A DNA stretch of 64,000 nucleotides from Actinopolyspora alba (GTDB lineage: Bacteria; Actinomycetota; Actinomycetes; Mycobacteriales; Pseudonocardiaceae). Location of the stretch: positions 124,001 to 188,000 of the forward strand of contig NZ_FOMZ01000009.1 in NCBI RefSeq assembly GCF_900112765.1. Direction: 5' to 3'. The notes beneath the pieces are model-generated. The model was given only the letters and a program-made list of their open reading frames with translations, was not told where the DNA came from and did no database searches. Of the stretch, positions 1 through 7,414 are shown one piece after another (positions within the stretch are counted from its first letter, which is position 1; each line of letters starts with the position of its first letter). The translations under genes and the position numbers were made by a program.

Positions 1-396
1 CCGAACATGCGTTCCGCACGGGCGAACGCGGAGCCGCGGGCGAACGCGGTCGCCGAAACCCCGTCCGAAACCACGGAGGCCGGTGTGGAGACTCCGGCGG
101 TGGCGGCCGAACCCGTCTGGCCCTCCGAGGAGCAGGCCGCGGCGCAGCAGGACCAGTCACAGCCCGCCACCACGGCCAACGGGTTGCCACGCAGGGTTTC
201 GCAGAGTCTGAAGGGCTCCTCCGGCGGAAGCAGCGGCTCCGCCGTGCCCGCCCCGGAACCCCACTCCGACGACACGGAACGCGACATCCGCGAGAGCCAT
301 CAGCAACTGCTCGCGGACCTGGGAGATTTCGCCGAAGGCGAGCTGGAAGCCAGGCAGCACAACGAAAACGACGATGCCGAGAGGCCACAGCAGTGA
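1..396 (+). CDS. C-terminal end of conservon sensor-kinase-like protein (CvnA), partial
   Basis: The reading frame is open from the window edge and ends at a TGA that overlaps the next start by 4 nt (GTGA). What remains is a low-complexity tail rich in Ala, Pro, Glu and Gln with no catalytic domain. In conservons, CvnA is a nitrate-sensor-like histidine kinase with a long disordered C-terminus, followed by a roadblock protein, a DUF742 protein and a small GTPase. That is exactly the order seen here. The identity therefore rests on context; the kinase domain itself lies outside the window. Confidence 0.75.
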   Translation, partial: PNMRSARANAEPRANAVAETPSETTEAGVETPAVAAEPVWPSEEQAAAQQDQSQPATTANGLPRRVSQSLKGSSGGSSGSAVPAPEPHSDDTERDIRESHQQLLADLGDFAEGELEARQHNENDDAERPQQ

Positions 397-836
397 CGGC
401 TGCAGAAAACAATGCCCAGTCCGCGAATTTCGACTGGCTGGTCGACGATTTCGTGCACCGGGTGCACGGCGCCACCCACGCGTTGATCCTGTCGGCGGAT
501 GGCTTGCCACTGGCCGCTTCCTCATCGGTCACCTCCGATGAGGCCGAGCAGCTCGCGGCGATCTCCAGCGGCATGCTCAGCCTGGCGCACCACGGTTCCT
601 CGTTGTTCGAGAAGGGTGATTGCGAACAGATCATTCTCCGGCTGCGGCACGGATACTTTCTGTTCATGGGGATCGGTTCCGGCGCCGGACTCGCCGTACT
701 GACCTCGGCCGAGGCGCAGATGCGCGTAGTCGCCTACGAGATGACCCAGTTCGTGGAAAACACCGGGCACGCGTTGACACCGGAGGTCCGTGCCGACTTA
801 AGGCGCGTCGTAACCGCGCGAAGGCCGCGTGACTGA
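393..836 (+). CDS. Roadblock/LC7 domain protein (CvnB-like)
   Basis: This is a 147-residue single-domain protein of the roadblock/LC7 fold, with the typical segment around residues 18–45 reading HALILSADGLPLAAS. In conservons this protein is thought to act as a regulator of the CvnD GTPase at the membrane, together with CvnA and CvnC. It starts with GTG inside the stop of the upstream gene, which indicates translational coupling. Codon 136 is TTA (798–800), a rare leucine codon in this GC-rich DNA. DUF742 follows after 18 nt. Confidence 0.9.
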   Translation: MTAAENNAQSANFDWLVDDFVHRVHGATHALILSADGLPLAASSSVTSDEAEQLAAISSGMLSLAHHGSSLFEKGDCEQIILRLRHGYFLFMGIGSGAGLAVLTSAEAQMRVVAYEMTQFVENTGHALTPEVRADLRRVVTARRPRD

Positions 837-854
837 TCGGTTAAAGGAAGACCC

Positions 855-1226
855 ATGGTCACACACTCACAGAACCAGCGGGAAAGCCGCAGTAGCCGGG
901 TGCGGCCCTACGCGCTCACGCACGGACGGACCCGAACCCGGCACCAGCTTCTCGTGGAAACGATGATTTCGGCGTCGGACTACGACACCGAGCTCGCCGA
1001 GAAGTTGCTTCCGGAATCCCGGTCGGTTTACGAGCACGCCCGACGGCCGATATCGCTGGCCGAACTCTCCGCCTCGCTGAACATCCCGCTCGGGGTGATA
1101 CGAGTGCTGGTCAGCGACTTGGCGACGGAAGGGGCGATCGTCATTCATCCCACCGGACAGGCTTACAGTTACGATCACAATATCCTCGAGAGGATTCTCG
1201 ATGGCCTCAACAAGCTCTCCGCGTGA
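855..1226 (+). CDS. DUF742 protein (CvnC-like)
   Basis: The 123-residue protein has the DUF742 layout: a basic N-terminus, the segment VRPYALTHGRTR, then a winged-helix-like C-terminal half (SLAELSASLNIPLGVIRVL). The role is inferred from conservons, where CvnC partners with CvnB and CvnD in a membrane-associated signalling complex. A purine-rich ribosome site (aaaggaag, 842–849) precedes the ATG. Its 3' end overlaps the GTPase start by 26 nt. Confidence 0.9.
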   Translation: MVTHSQNQRESRSSRVRPYALTHGRTRTRHQLLVETMISASDYDTELAEKLLPESRSVYEHARRPISLAELSASLNIPLGVIRVLVSDLATEGAIVIHPTGQAYSYDHNILERILDGLNKLSA

Positions 1227-1797
1227 CCACTCCGAGCTGATGCTCTCGGCGAAGATCGTGGTCGCGGGTGGATTCGGAGTCGGCAAGACCACATTCGTAT
1301 CGTCGGTCTCCGAGGTCGCTCCCCTGAACACCGAGGCGTGGATGACCGAGGCCAGCGAAGGCGTGGACGATCTCGATCCCGCCGGGGAGAAGACGACCAC
1401 CACCGTGGCGATGGATTTCGGGCGTATTCAGCTGCACCCGGATCTGATGCTCTACCTGTTCGGGACCCCCGGACAGTCCCGTTTCTGGTTCCTCTGGGAC
1501 GACCTGGCCAGAGGCGCGCTGGGCGCGGTCGTGCTGGTCGACACCAGACGGATAGCGGAGTCGTTCGCCGCGATCAACTACTTCGAGCACGACTCGGACA
1601 TCCCGTTCGTAGTGGCCGTCAACCTCTTCGAGGGAACGTTGACCCACGAGCTGGAGGAGATCCGCGAAGCACTCGCGATCGCTCCGGACGTCCCATTGAT
1701 CACCTGCGACGCACGTGATTCATTGTCCACTGTAGATGCTTTACGGACGCTGGTTACCCACACGATGCGGTTGAACGTGACGCACGGCGCCGCGTGA
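1201..1797 (+). CDS. Conservon small GTPase (CvnD-like)
   Basis: The protein is 198 residues with a P-loop GGFGVGKT at residues 23–30, a switch-like FGTPGQSRFWF segment and no classical NKxD (it reads VAVNLFEG). This is usual for the ATP/GTP-binding proteins of conservons. It probably acts as the GTPase switch of the four-protein module. Codon 181 is TTA (1741–1743). The start overlaps the DUF742 gene, so the module is one transcript. Confidence 0.9.
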   Translation: MASTSSPRDHSELMLSAKIVVAGGFGVGKTTFVSSVSEVAPLNTEAWMTEASEGVDDLDPAGEKTTTTVAMDFGRIQLHPDLMLYLFGTPGQSRFWFLWDDLARGALGAVVLVDTRRIAESFAAINYFEHDSDIPFVVAVNLFEGTLTHELEEIREALAIAPDVPLITCDARDSLSTVDALRTLVTHTMRLNVTHGAA

Positions 1798-1866
1798 TTC
1801 GTCGCCGTGTCCCGTGTGGACCGGTGTCGTCGTGGAGGGGTCTCGTCGGGTGAAAGGAAGGGTGCG

Positions 1867-3099
1867 ATGCGCAAGATCCTCATAGTCGGAGCCGGCCAGG
1901 CCGGGTTACAGACCGGTCTGTGCCTGCTGGAACACGGCTATGACGTCACGATCATGTCCGCGCGAACGCCGGAGGAGATCCGTGGTGGTCGTGTCATGTC
2001 GACACAGGCCATGTTCCACACCGCGTTACAGCACGAACGGGACTACAAGCTCAACCTGTGGGAGGGACGCGCACCGCGGATCCAGGGATTGGGCGTCTCC
2101 ATCGCGGCCGAGGACGGCACCAGGGCACTGGACTGGGTCGGCATGCTGGACGACTACGGGCAGTCGGTCGACCAGCGGGTCAAGATGGCAGGTTGGTTGG
2201 AGCTGTTCGAGGACAACGGCGGCAAGGTCATCTTCCACGGGGTGACGACCTCGGATCTGGACTCGCTGACCAGGCACTACGAACTGGTGCTCGTCGCGGC
2301 GGGCAAGGGTGAACTCGTCCAGCTGTTCGGACGAGATCCCGACCGCTCGCCCTACAACACCCCGCAGCGCGTGCTCTCGGTCAGCTATGTCTACGGTGCG
2401 GATCGTCGGCCGGAGCACCCGGACACGGACGCGGTGCGGTTCAACGTGGTCCCCGGCGTGGGTGAGCTGTTCGTCATTCCCGGCCTGACGCTGAGCGGGC
2501 CCTGCGAGATCCCGTTCTTCGAGGGCATACCGGGTGGCCCCTTGGACTGCTGGTCGGACAGACCGGCCCCGGGCGAGCACTGGAAGCGCATGCTGGAGCT
2601 GATGCGACAGTACGTCCCCTGGGAGTACGAGCGCTTCAAGCACGCCGAGCTCACCGATTCGCAGGCGACCCTCTCCGGAGGTTACGCACCGGTGGTGCGT
2701 AACCCCGTGGGCGAACTGCCGTCGGGAGGCGTCGTTCTCGGTATGGCCGACGTCGTGGTGGCCAACGACCCCATCACCGGTCAGGGATCCAACAACGCGA
2801 GCAAGTGCGCCGCGTCCTACCTCGAGAGCATCCTGGAACGGGGCGGCGAACCGTTCGACAGCGACTGGATGAGGCGAACCTTCGAACGCTACTGGTCCGT
2901 GGTCGAACCGGCCACCACCTGGACCAACGCGATGCTGCAGCCCCCGCCGGCGCACGTGCTCGACATCTTCTCCCGTGCCGAGCGCAACGCGACCATCCGG
3001 AAGCGATTCGTCAACGGCTTCGACGATCCGGCCGACTTCGGCAACTGGTTCCTCGATCCGGAACTGGCCGAGCAGTACCTGCGCGAGGTCGACGGCTGA
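1867..3099 (+). CDS. Styrene/indole monooxygenase StyA-like FAD oxidoreductase
   Basis: The protein is 410 residues, close to the usual length of StyA. An N-terminal Rossmann FAD motif (GAGQAGLQTG, residues 8–17) starts almost at the initiator. The chosen ATG has a good ribosome site (gaaaggaaggg); an upstream in-frame extension to about 1807 has none. StyA-type enzymes use FADH2 from a separate flavin reductase (StyB) to epoxidise or oxygenate aromatic substrates, but no StyB-like gene is adjacent. It lies 69 nt after the conservon GTPase, where conservons often carry a cytochrome P450. Two TTA codons occur (1906, 2026). The substrate is unknown. Confidence 0.82.
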   Translation: MRKILIVGAGQAGLQTGLCLLEHGYDVTIMSARTPEEIRGGRVMSTQAMFHTALQHERDYKLNLWEGRAPRIQGLGVSIAAEDGTRALDWVGMLDDYGQSVDQRVKMAGWLELFEDNGGKVIFHGVTTSDLDSLTRHYELVLVAAGKGELVQLFGRDPDRSPYNTPQRVLSVSYVYGADRRPEHPDTDAVRFNVVPGVGELFVIPGLTLSGPCEIPFFEGIPGGPLDCWSDRPAPGEHWKRMLELMRQYVPWEYERFKHAELTDSQATLSGGYAPVVRNPVGELPSGGVVLGMADVVVANDPITGQGSNNASKCAASYLESILERGGEPFDSDWMRRTFERYWSVVEPATTWTNAMLQPPPAHVLDIFSRAERNATIRKRFVNGFDDPADFGNWFLDPELAEQYLREVDG

Positions 3100-3123
3100 G
3101 CGGTCCCCGCTCCCGATGCGACG

Positions 3124-3150
3124 GCTCGGCCGGGCCCCACCCGGCCGAGC
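3124..3150. terminator. Bidirectional hairpin terminator
   Basis: A perfect 11-bp inverted repeat (GCTCGGCCGGG / CCCGGCCGAGC) with a 5-nt loop lies between the convergent monooxygenase gene and PAC2 gene. There is no U tract, as is common in actinobacteria. Confidence 0.7.
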
Positions 3151-3168
3151 ACGCGGGGCCCGCTCCGG

Positions 3169-4080
3169 CTACGGGTTCTTGCTCGGTCCGGCGGGACCCT
3201 TACCGCGTCCTCCACCTTCCCCGGGGCCGCCGGGGCCCCTGCGGCGAAGGTAGCGCTCGAACTCCGCCGCGATCGTCTCACCGCTGGTCTCGCTCAGCGT
3301 GTTCTCGGCGTCGCCACGTTCCTCCAACGCCCGCACGTAGTTGCGAACGTCCTCGTCCTCCTCGGCCATCTCGCTGACGGTGTTCTCCCACTCCTCGGCC
3401 TGCTCGGGCAGATTGTTGAGCGGGACCTCCAGGTCCAGCGCCTCCTCCACGCGGTGCAGCAGCGCCAGGGTGGCCTTCGGCGAGGGTGGTTGCGAAACGT
3501 AGTGCGGAACCGCGGCCCAGAACGAGATGGCCGGGATACCGGCCTGTACGCAGGCGTCCTGGAAGATGCCGAGGATGCCGGTGGGGCCCTCGTAGCGGGA
3601 ACGTTCCAAGCCGAACCGACTCGCGGACTCGGCGTCGTAGGCGCTGCCGGTCACCGGGATCGGCCGGGTGTGCGGGGCGTCGGCCAGCAGTGCCCCGAGG
3701 CTGACCACGGTGCTGGCGCCCGCCTGCTCGATGTGGGAGAGCAGTTCGGTACAGAACGCGTTCCAACGCATGTTCGGTTCGATGCCGTGTATCAACACCA
3801 CGTCCCTGCTGCAACCGGGTGGACGGCACACCGAGAGCCTCGTGGTCGGCCAGGAGACCTCTCGCGTCACACCGTCGACCAGTTTGACGGTGGGCCGGGA
3901 CACCTGAAAGTCGTAGTAAGGATCCGGATCGATCTCCGTCCAGCTGGTAGCGTCCCAGGTGAGCTGGAGGTGTTCCACGGCTGTACTGGCGGCGTCGCCG
4001 CCGTCGTTCCAGCCCTCGAAAGCACAGATTATGATGCTGTTCTCGAGGGTGAAACCGGCAGGTGGGGCAGGTACGGACAC
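3169..4080 (-). CDS. PAC2 family protein (proteasome assembly chaperone-like)
   Basis: The 303-residue protein begins with the PAC2 signature (LENSIIICAFEGWNDGGDAAS, shown in part) and has an acidic helical region followed by a Gly/Pro/Lys-rich tail. The family is named for eukaryotic proteasome assembly chaperones. Actinobacterial members have no proven assembly role but are commonly found near the proteasome region, as here (about 9 kb from mpa). It starts with GTG. A –10 box (TACCCT, 4092–4087) ends 7 nt before the start, so the mRNA is predicted to be leaderless. Confidence 0.88.
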   Translation of the reverse strand: MSVPAPPAGFTLENSIIICAFEGWNDGGDAASTAVEHLQLTWDATSWTEIDPDPYYDFQVSRPTVKLVDGVTREVSWPTTRLSVCRPPGCSRDVVLIHGIEPNMRWNAFCTELLSHIEQAGASTVVSLGALLADAPHTRPIPVTGSAYDAESASRFGLERSRYEGPTGILGIFQDACVQAGIPAISFWAAVPHYVSQPPSPKATLALLHRVEEALDLEVPLNNLPEQAEEWENTVSEMAEEDEDVRNYVRALEERGDAENTLSETSGETIAAEFERYLRRRGPGGPGEGGGRGKGPAGPSKNP

Positions 4081-4086
4081 ATGGCG

Positions 4087-4092
4087 AGGGTA
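4087..4092 (-). promoter_or_regulatory. Leaderless –10 box of PAC2 gene
   Basis: On the minus strand the hexamer reads TACCCT and its last base is 7 nt from the GTG start at 4080, which places the transcription start on or next to the start codon. Confidence 0.55.
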
Positions 4093-4203
4093 CTACCCAC
4101 CTCGTGCGCTGTCGGAGATGATGGACACCGAGTGCTGTACCCGCTCGGTAACCGCCCTCGTGGCTGTGCTCACATCGCGTACTGCGCACCGTGAACGAGC
4201 CAG

Positions 4204-4209
4204 TAGGCT
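4204..4209 (+). promoter_or_regulatory. –10 box TAGGCT before leader ORF
   Basis: TAGGCT ends 7 nt before the ATG at 4216, giving a predicted leaderless transcript that begins with the short leader ORF ahead of the HAD gene. Confidence 0.6.
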
Positions 4210-4215
4210 GGACGC

Positions 4216-4299
4216 ATGTGTAACGATCTTCGACGGTCGTCCTGCCCGGGCCGTCCCGGAGCCTGGTCCCGGGAACGGGCGGGAGGCCCGCTTCGATGA
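4216..4299 (+). CDS. Leaderless 27-codon upstream ORF (leader peptide)
   Basis: ATG at 4216 follows TAGGCT by the spacing expected for a leaderless start. The frame encodes 27 residues starting MCNDLRRSSC and ends at a TGA (4297–4299) that overlaps the ATG of the HAD gene in the form ATGA. This geometry suggests that translation of the leader couples to or gates HAD translation. The peptide contains two Cys and several Arg codons. There is no homology evidence; the call rests on promoter position, start and overlap. Confidence 0.5.
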   Translation: MCNDLRRSSCPGRPGAWSRERAGGPLR

Positions 4300-5012
4300 C
4301 CGAAACCGATCCTCGCGCCGCCGAGTCCCAGCGGTCCGCTGTTCCGGAGTTCCCCGCCGCCGTGCTCTTCGACATGGACGGCACCCTGGTCGACTCCGAG
4401 AAGCTCTGGACGGTCGCCATGGACGACTACGCGGCGGCCAACGGCGCCGAGATCAGCGATGCCGCGCGTGCGCGCATGGTCGGTTCCAACATGTCCCGCA
4501 GCATGCGGTTGCTGCTCGCCGACATCGGCATGTCCACCGGCCCGGCCGACATCGAGGCGGCGGGGCAACAGGTGATCGAGCGGATGGCCGAGATGCTCGA
4601 CAACGATCTCACCTGGCGTCCCGGCGCCGAACAGGCACTCCGTCGGGTCAGTACCGACGGTGTTCCGGTCGCGCTGGTGACCTCCACCATCCGGTCGCTG
4701 ACCGATATCGCGCTGCGAACCATCGGTGCCGAGATGTTCGACGTCACCGTCTGCGGTGACGAGGTGGACGGCTACAACAAGCCCGATCCGGAGCCCTATC
4801 TGCGCGCGTGTCGCGAACTGGGCGTGGACCCGGCACACTGCGTCGCGATCGAGGACTCCCCCACCGGGGTGAGCTCTGCCGTGTCGGCGGGGTGCGCGGT
4901 GCTCGGAGTGAGCTGCGAGGTCCCACTGGAGCCCGAACTCGGGTGCATCATCCGGGACTCCCTGGAAGGGCTCGACACCGCTGAGCTCGGTACGTTGTTG
5001 CATCGCGGCTGA
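4296..5012 (+). CDS. HAD-superfamily hydrolase (phosphoglycolate/beta-phosphoglucomutase-like)
   Basis: The 238-residue protein carries HAD motif I DMDGT (Asp26 nucleophile, Asp28 acid/base), a helical C1 cap, motif II Thr/Ser (VALVTSTIRS), the Lys of motif III (YNKPDPEPY) and the acidic motif IV (AIEDSPTGVSSA). This places it with subfamily IA phosphatases. The substrate cannot be told from the sequence. GGGAGG at about 4280 provides a ribosome site, and the start overlaps the stop of the leader ORF. hisE lies 48 nt downstream on the same strand. Confidence 0.9.
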   Translation: MTETDPRAAESQRSAVPEFPAAVLFDMDGTLVDSEKLWTVAMDDYAAANGAEISDAARARMVGSNMSRSMRLLLADIGMSTGPADIEAAGQQVIERMAEMLDNDLTWRPGAEQALRRVSTDGVPVALVTSTIRSLTDIALRTIGAEMFDVTVCGDEVDGYNKPDPEPYLRACRELGVDPAHCVAIEDSPTGVSSAVSAGCAVLGVSCEVPLEPELGCIIRDSLEGLDTAELGTLLHRG

Positions 5013-5060
5013 GCTCGCCGCGTCCGGCACGCCGGGCGGTGTTCGGCCGAGCGTGGCGGG

Positions 5061-5342
5061 ATGCAAGGATCACCGGTCGTGAAGACCTTCGACGAGCTGT
5101 TCAGTCAGCTTCAGCAGCGCGCGCACAGCCGGCCCGAGGGATCCGCCACGGTTGCCGCCCTCGACGCGGGGATCCACTCGCAGGGCAAGAAAGTCCTGGA
5201 GGAGGCGGGGGAAGTCTGGTTGGCCGCCGAACACGAGTCCGACGAGCAGCTCGCCGAGGAAGCCTCCCAGCTGCTCTACCGGCTGCAGGTGATCCTGCTG
5301 GCGCGGGGCCTCTCCCCCGAGGACGTCTACCGCTATCTGTGA
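5061..5342 (+). CDS. hisE: Phosphoribosyl-ATP diphosphatase HisE
   Basis: The 93-residue protein hydrolyses phosphoribosyl-ATP to phosphoribosyl-AMP in histidine synthesis. It matches the short actinobacterial HisE along its length, including the acidic metal-binding helix segment [17 protein letters not shown] and the C-terminus SPEDVYRYL. An internal GTG at 5079 is an alternative start. hisG, which follows hisE in mycobacteria, is absent downstream; a repeat element and a VOC gene follow instead. Confidence 0.95.
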   Translation: MQGSPVVKTFDELFSQLQQRAHSRPEGSATVAALDAGIHSQGKKVLEEAGEVWLAAEHESDEQLAEEASQLLYRLQVILLARGLSPEDVYRYL

Positions 5343-5440
5343 TCGAGGTTTCCCGCCCGGGTGCCGAGGGTGCTCGGGGTGGCGGAACCTCTGGCACGTC
5401 TCGTGAGCGGGTGCCCCGACATCGGGTAGCGGTGCGTTCC
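5340..5440 (+). repeat. Stop-codon-linked intergenic repeat, copy 1
   Basis: The copy begins with the hisE stop codon (TGATCGAGGTTTCCCG) and then carries the family blocks GGTGGCGGAACCTCT and CGACATCGGGTAGCG. It is a diverged copy without the long hairpin of copies 2 and 5. Confidence 0.75.
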
Positions 5441-5536
5441 GGTGAGGTGATCGGATCGTGATTCGAACAGCACATACAGCGCGTGTCGCGGCGGATAATG
5501 GTGTCCGGAAGACGCCAAGTACTAGCGGGAGGACCC

Positions 5537-6385
5537 ATGGGTGTGGTCCCGGTGGACTCCGCGCCGCCGAAATGGCAGCTGTACGCGGGGATGCCCTGCT
5601 GGATCGAGTTGATAACTCCGGATCTCGACCGGGCATGCGAGTTCTACACGGCACTGTTCGGCTGGCGGTACGAACAGCGCCGGGCATCGGACGGCAGTGA
5701 GCATCTGATCGCCACGCACGACGACTTTCCCGTCGCGAGCCTGCGCGCGGCGGGTGAGGACGTGGCCGGATGGCGGTTGTTCCTGGCCACAGGGGACTGT
5801 CGAACAGCCTGCGAGCAGGCCGAGAGCAACGGTGCCACCGTGACCGTGCCGCCCGGCCATCTCAGCGGTATCGGCACCAAGGCCGTGCTCACCGATCCCT
5901 CCGACGTCGAGTTCGGACTGCTCGAACCGGAGGACTCCTGGCAGTTCGACGTGGGACTGCCCGCCACCCTCATGTGGGCGGAGCTGCTCACCATCAAGGC
6001 GCAGACGGCCGATCTGTTCTTCCAGGAGCTGTTCGGCTACACCGCCACGCAGTTCGGCACCGAGAACCAACTCGACTACTCGGTCTGGTACCTGGGTGAG
6101 GAGTCGGTGATGGCTCGCGTCAGCATGCTCCGTGATCACATCAACGGCGAGACCGAGCCGCACTGGTTGATCTATCTCGGTGTCGACTCGAACATCGGCA
6201 CCGACGAGACGGTCCGGCGTGCCATCGCCGCGCACGGCAGGGTGCGGGCCAACCCGTACGACTCTTCCCTGGGCAGAATGGCTGTGTTGCGTGATCCCAC
6301 CGGGGCGAGGTTCGCGCTGGTGGACGCTTCGGAGGCGTCACGCGGCCACGGGATTCCCGGCAACTACGATCCCTACGAGGACTGA
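5537..6385 (+). CDS. VOC (glyoxalase-fold) protein, two domains
   Basis: The 282-residue protein contains two vicinal-oxygen-chelate modules: residues about 17–130 (CWIELITPDLDRACEFY) and 145–275 (MWAELLTIKAQTADLFF). It resembles mycobacterial CFP30B-type glyoxalase-like proteins. Function and metal use are unproven. The ATG at 5537 is preceded by GGGAGG. An upstream in-frame ATG at 5483 lacks a ribosome site. A smaller paralogue lies at 52356. Confidence 0.88.
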   Translation: MGVVPVDSAPPKWQLYAGMPCWIELITPDLDRACEFYTALFGWRYEQRRASDGSEHLIATHDDFPVASLRAAGEDVAGWRLFLATGDCRTACEQAESNGATVTVPPGHLSGIGTKAVLTDPSDVEFGLLEPEDSWQFDVGLPATLMWAELLTIKAQTADLFFQELFGYTATQFGTENQLDYSVWYLGEESVMARVSMLRDHINGETEPHWLIYLGVDSNIGTDETVRRAIAAHGRVRANPYDSSLGRMAVLRDPTGARFALVDASEASRGHGIPGNYDPYED

Positions 6386-6423
6386 CCGGGCTTTCCGGCT
6401 CCGGATGCCGAGCGGTTCCAGCC

Positions 6424-6469
6424 GCGGAAGGCCCGACACCGAGCGCCCGCACGATGTCGGGCCTTCCGC
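6424..6469. terminator. Bidirectional hairpin terminator
   Basis: A perfect 15-bp stem (GCGGAAGGCCCGACA and its complement) with a 16-nt loop separates the convergent VOC and thioesterase genes. Confidence 0.75.
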
Positions 6470-6548
6470 GCGGAAACGCACTCGGGCGAGGATGAGTCGC
6501 GTTCGCGCTCCCGGTCGGACTCGGGCCCGCCGGACTCGGGCGGGAATC

Positions 6549-7334
6549 TCAGAGTCGAGTGGGAAGCAGGGCCTGCGCACTTTGTCCGACGGGTCCGGCG
6601 GCGTCGTGCAGCGTGGTCCGGGTCAGCCCCGCGCCGTCCGGACCGAGCGTCATGCGCGCGTCGAGCCCCACCCACTCGCCGTGTGGTTGCCGGGCCAGGT
6701 GCACCGTGAGATCGGTGTTGGCGAACGCCCACCGTTCGAACGGCAGACTGCTCGATACGCCGCTGGCGCAGTCGGCCACGGCGAACAGTCGCTGCAACGG
6801 GCTCGGCTCCTCGCCCGCCACCAGCGGCATGCGCTGCCTCGCCCACACCTCCGCGTGGCCCGGTTCCGGTGTCGCGGTGCTCGCCGTACGCCACTCCAGT
6901 GCGTCGGCGTAGCCGCCCGCCCAGCCTGCCGGTAACGGCATCGCGGGGCACTCGGCCGGATCCGTGAGCCGCCGCGCGTCGTCGCGGGCTACGTCGGCGG
7001 TGTCGGAGCGCAGCATCCGCCAGGCCCGTGCCGTGGCCGCGATCCGCCCCGAGGCCGCGATCTCGGCGGTGACCAGCTCCACGGAGCGTCCCGGACGCGC
7101 GACCTCCGCCCGTACCGTCACCTCGTCCACCGGCACCGGCCCGAGCACGTCCACACTCACCCTCCGGACGGAGCGGCGTTCGTCGGGTTCACAGCACTCG
7201 ATGCCGCGTACCAGCAGTGCCGCCACCGGCCCCAGATGCTGAGCCTTGTCCGACCAGGGCCCGACGGTGTGCTCCGTGGCGCGGAAGACACCGTGGTCGA
7301 GCTGTTCGTAGAACACTTCCTCCGTCGCTGCCAA
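6549..7334 (-). CDS. Acyl-CoA thioesterase family (TesB-like double hotdog)
   Basis: The protein of about 261 residues has two hotdog-like halves, the N-terminal one from FYEQLDHG to RAWRMLR and the C-terminal one ending in FANTDLTVHL and GVGLD-like GEWVGLDARM. This fits the thioesterase-like superfamily that hydrolyses acyl-CoA esters. No ATG/GTG is well placed; the chosen TTG at 7334 has a purine-rich GAAGGGA upstream. The frame stays open far upstream because of base composition, so the start is uncertain. Confidence 0.8.
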   Translation of the reverse strand: MAATEEVFYEQLDHGVFRATEHTVGPWSDKAQHLGPVAALLVRGIECCEPDERRSVRRVSVDVLGPVPVDEVTVRAEVARPGRSVELVTAEIAASGRIAATARAWRMLRSDTADVARDDARRLTDPAECPAMPLPAGWAGGYADALEWRTASTATPEPGHAEVWARQRMPLVAGEEPSPLQRLFAVADCASGVSSSLPFERWAFANTDLTVHLARQPHGEWVGLDARMTLGPDGAGLTRTTLHDAAGPVGQSAQALLPTRL

Positions 7335-7414
7335 CGCGGTTCCCTTCGCCGTTTCGTCATCCCGCCGTGTGATCCGTTTCGCACGGCCGTTCTCGCTCGG
7401 ACTGCTGCCGGAGT

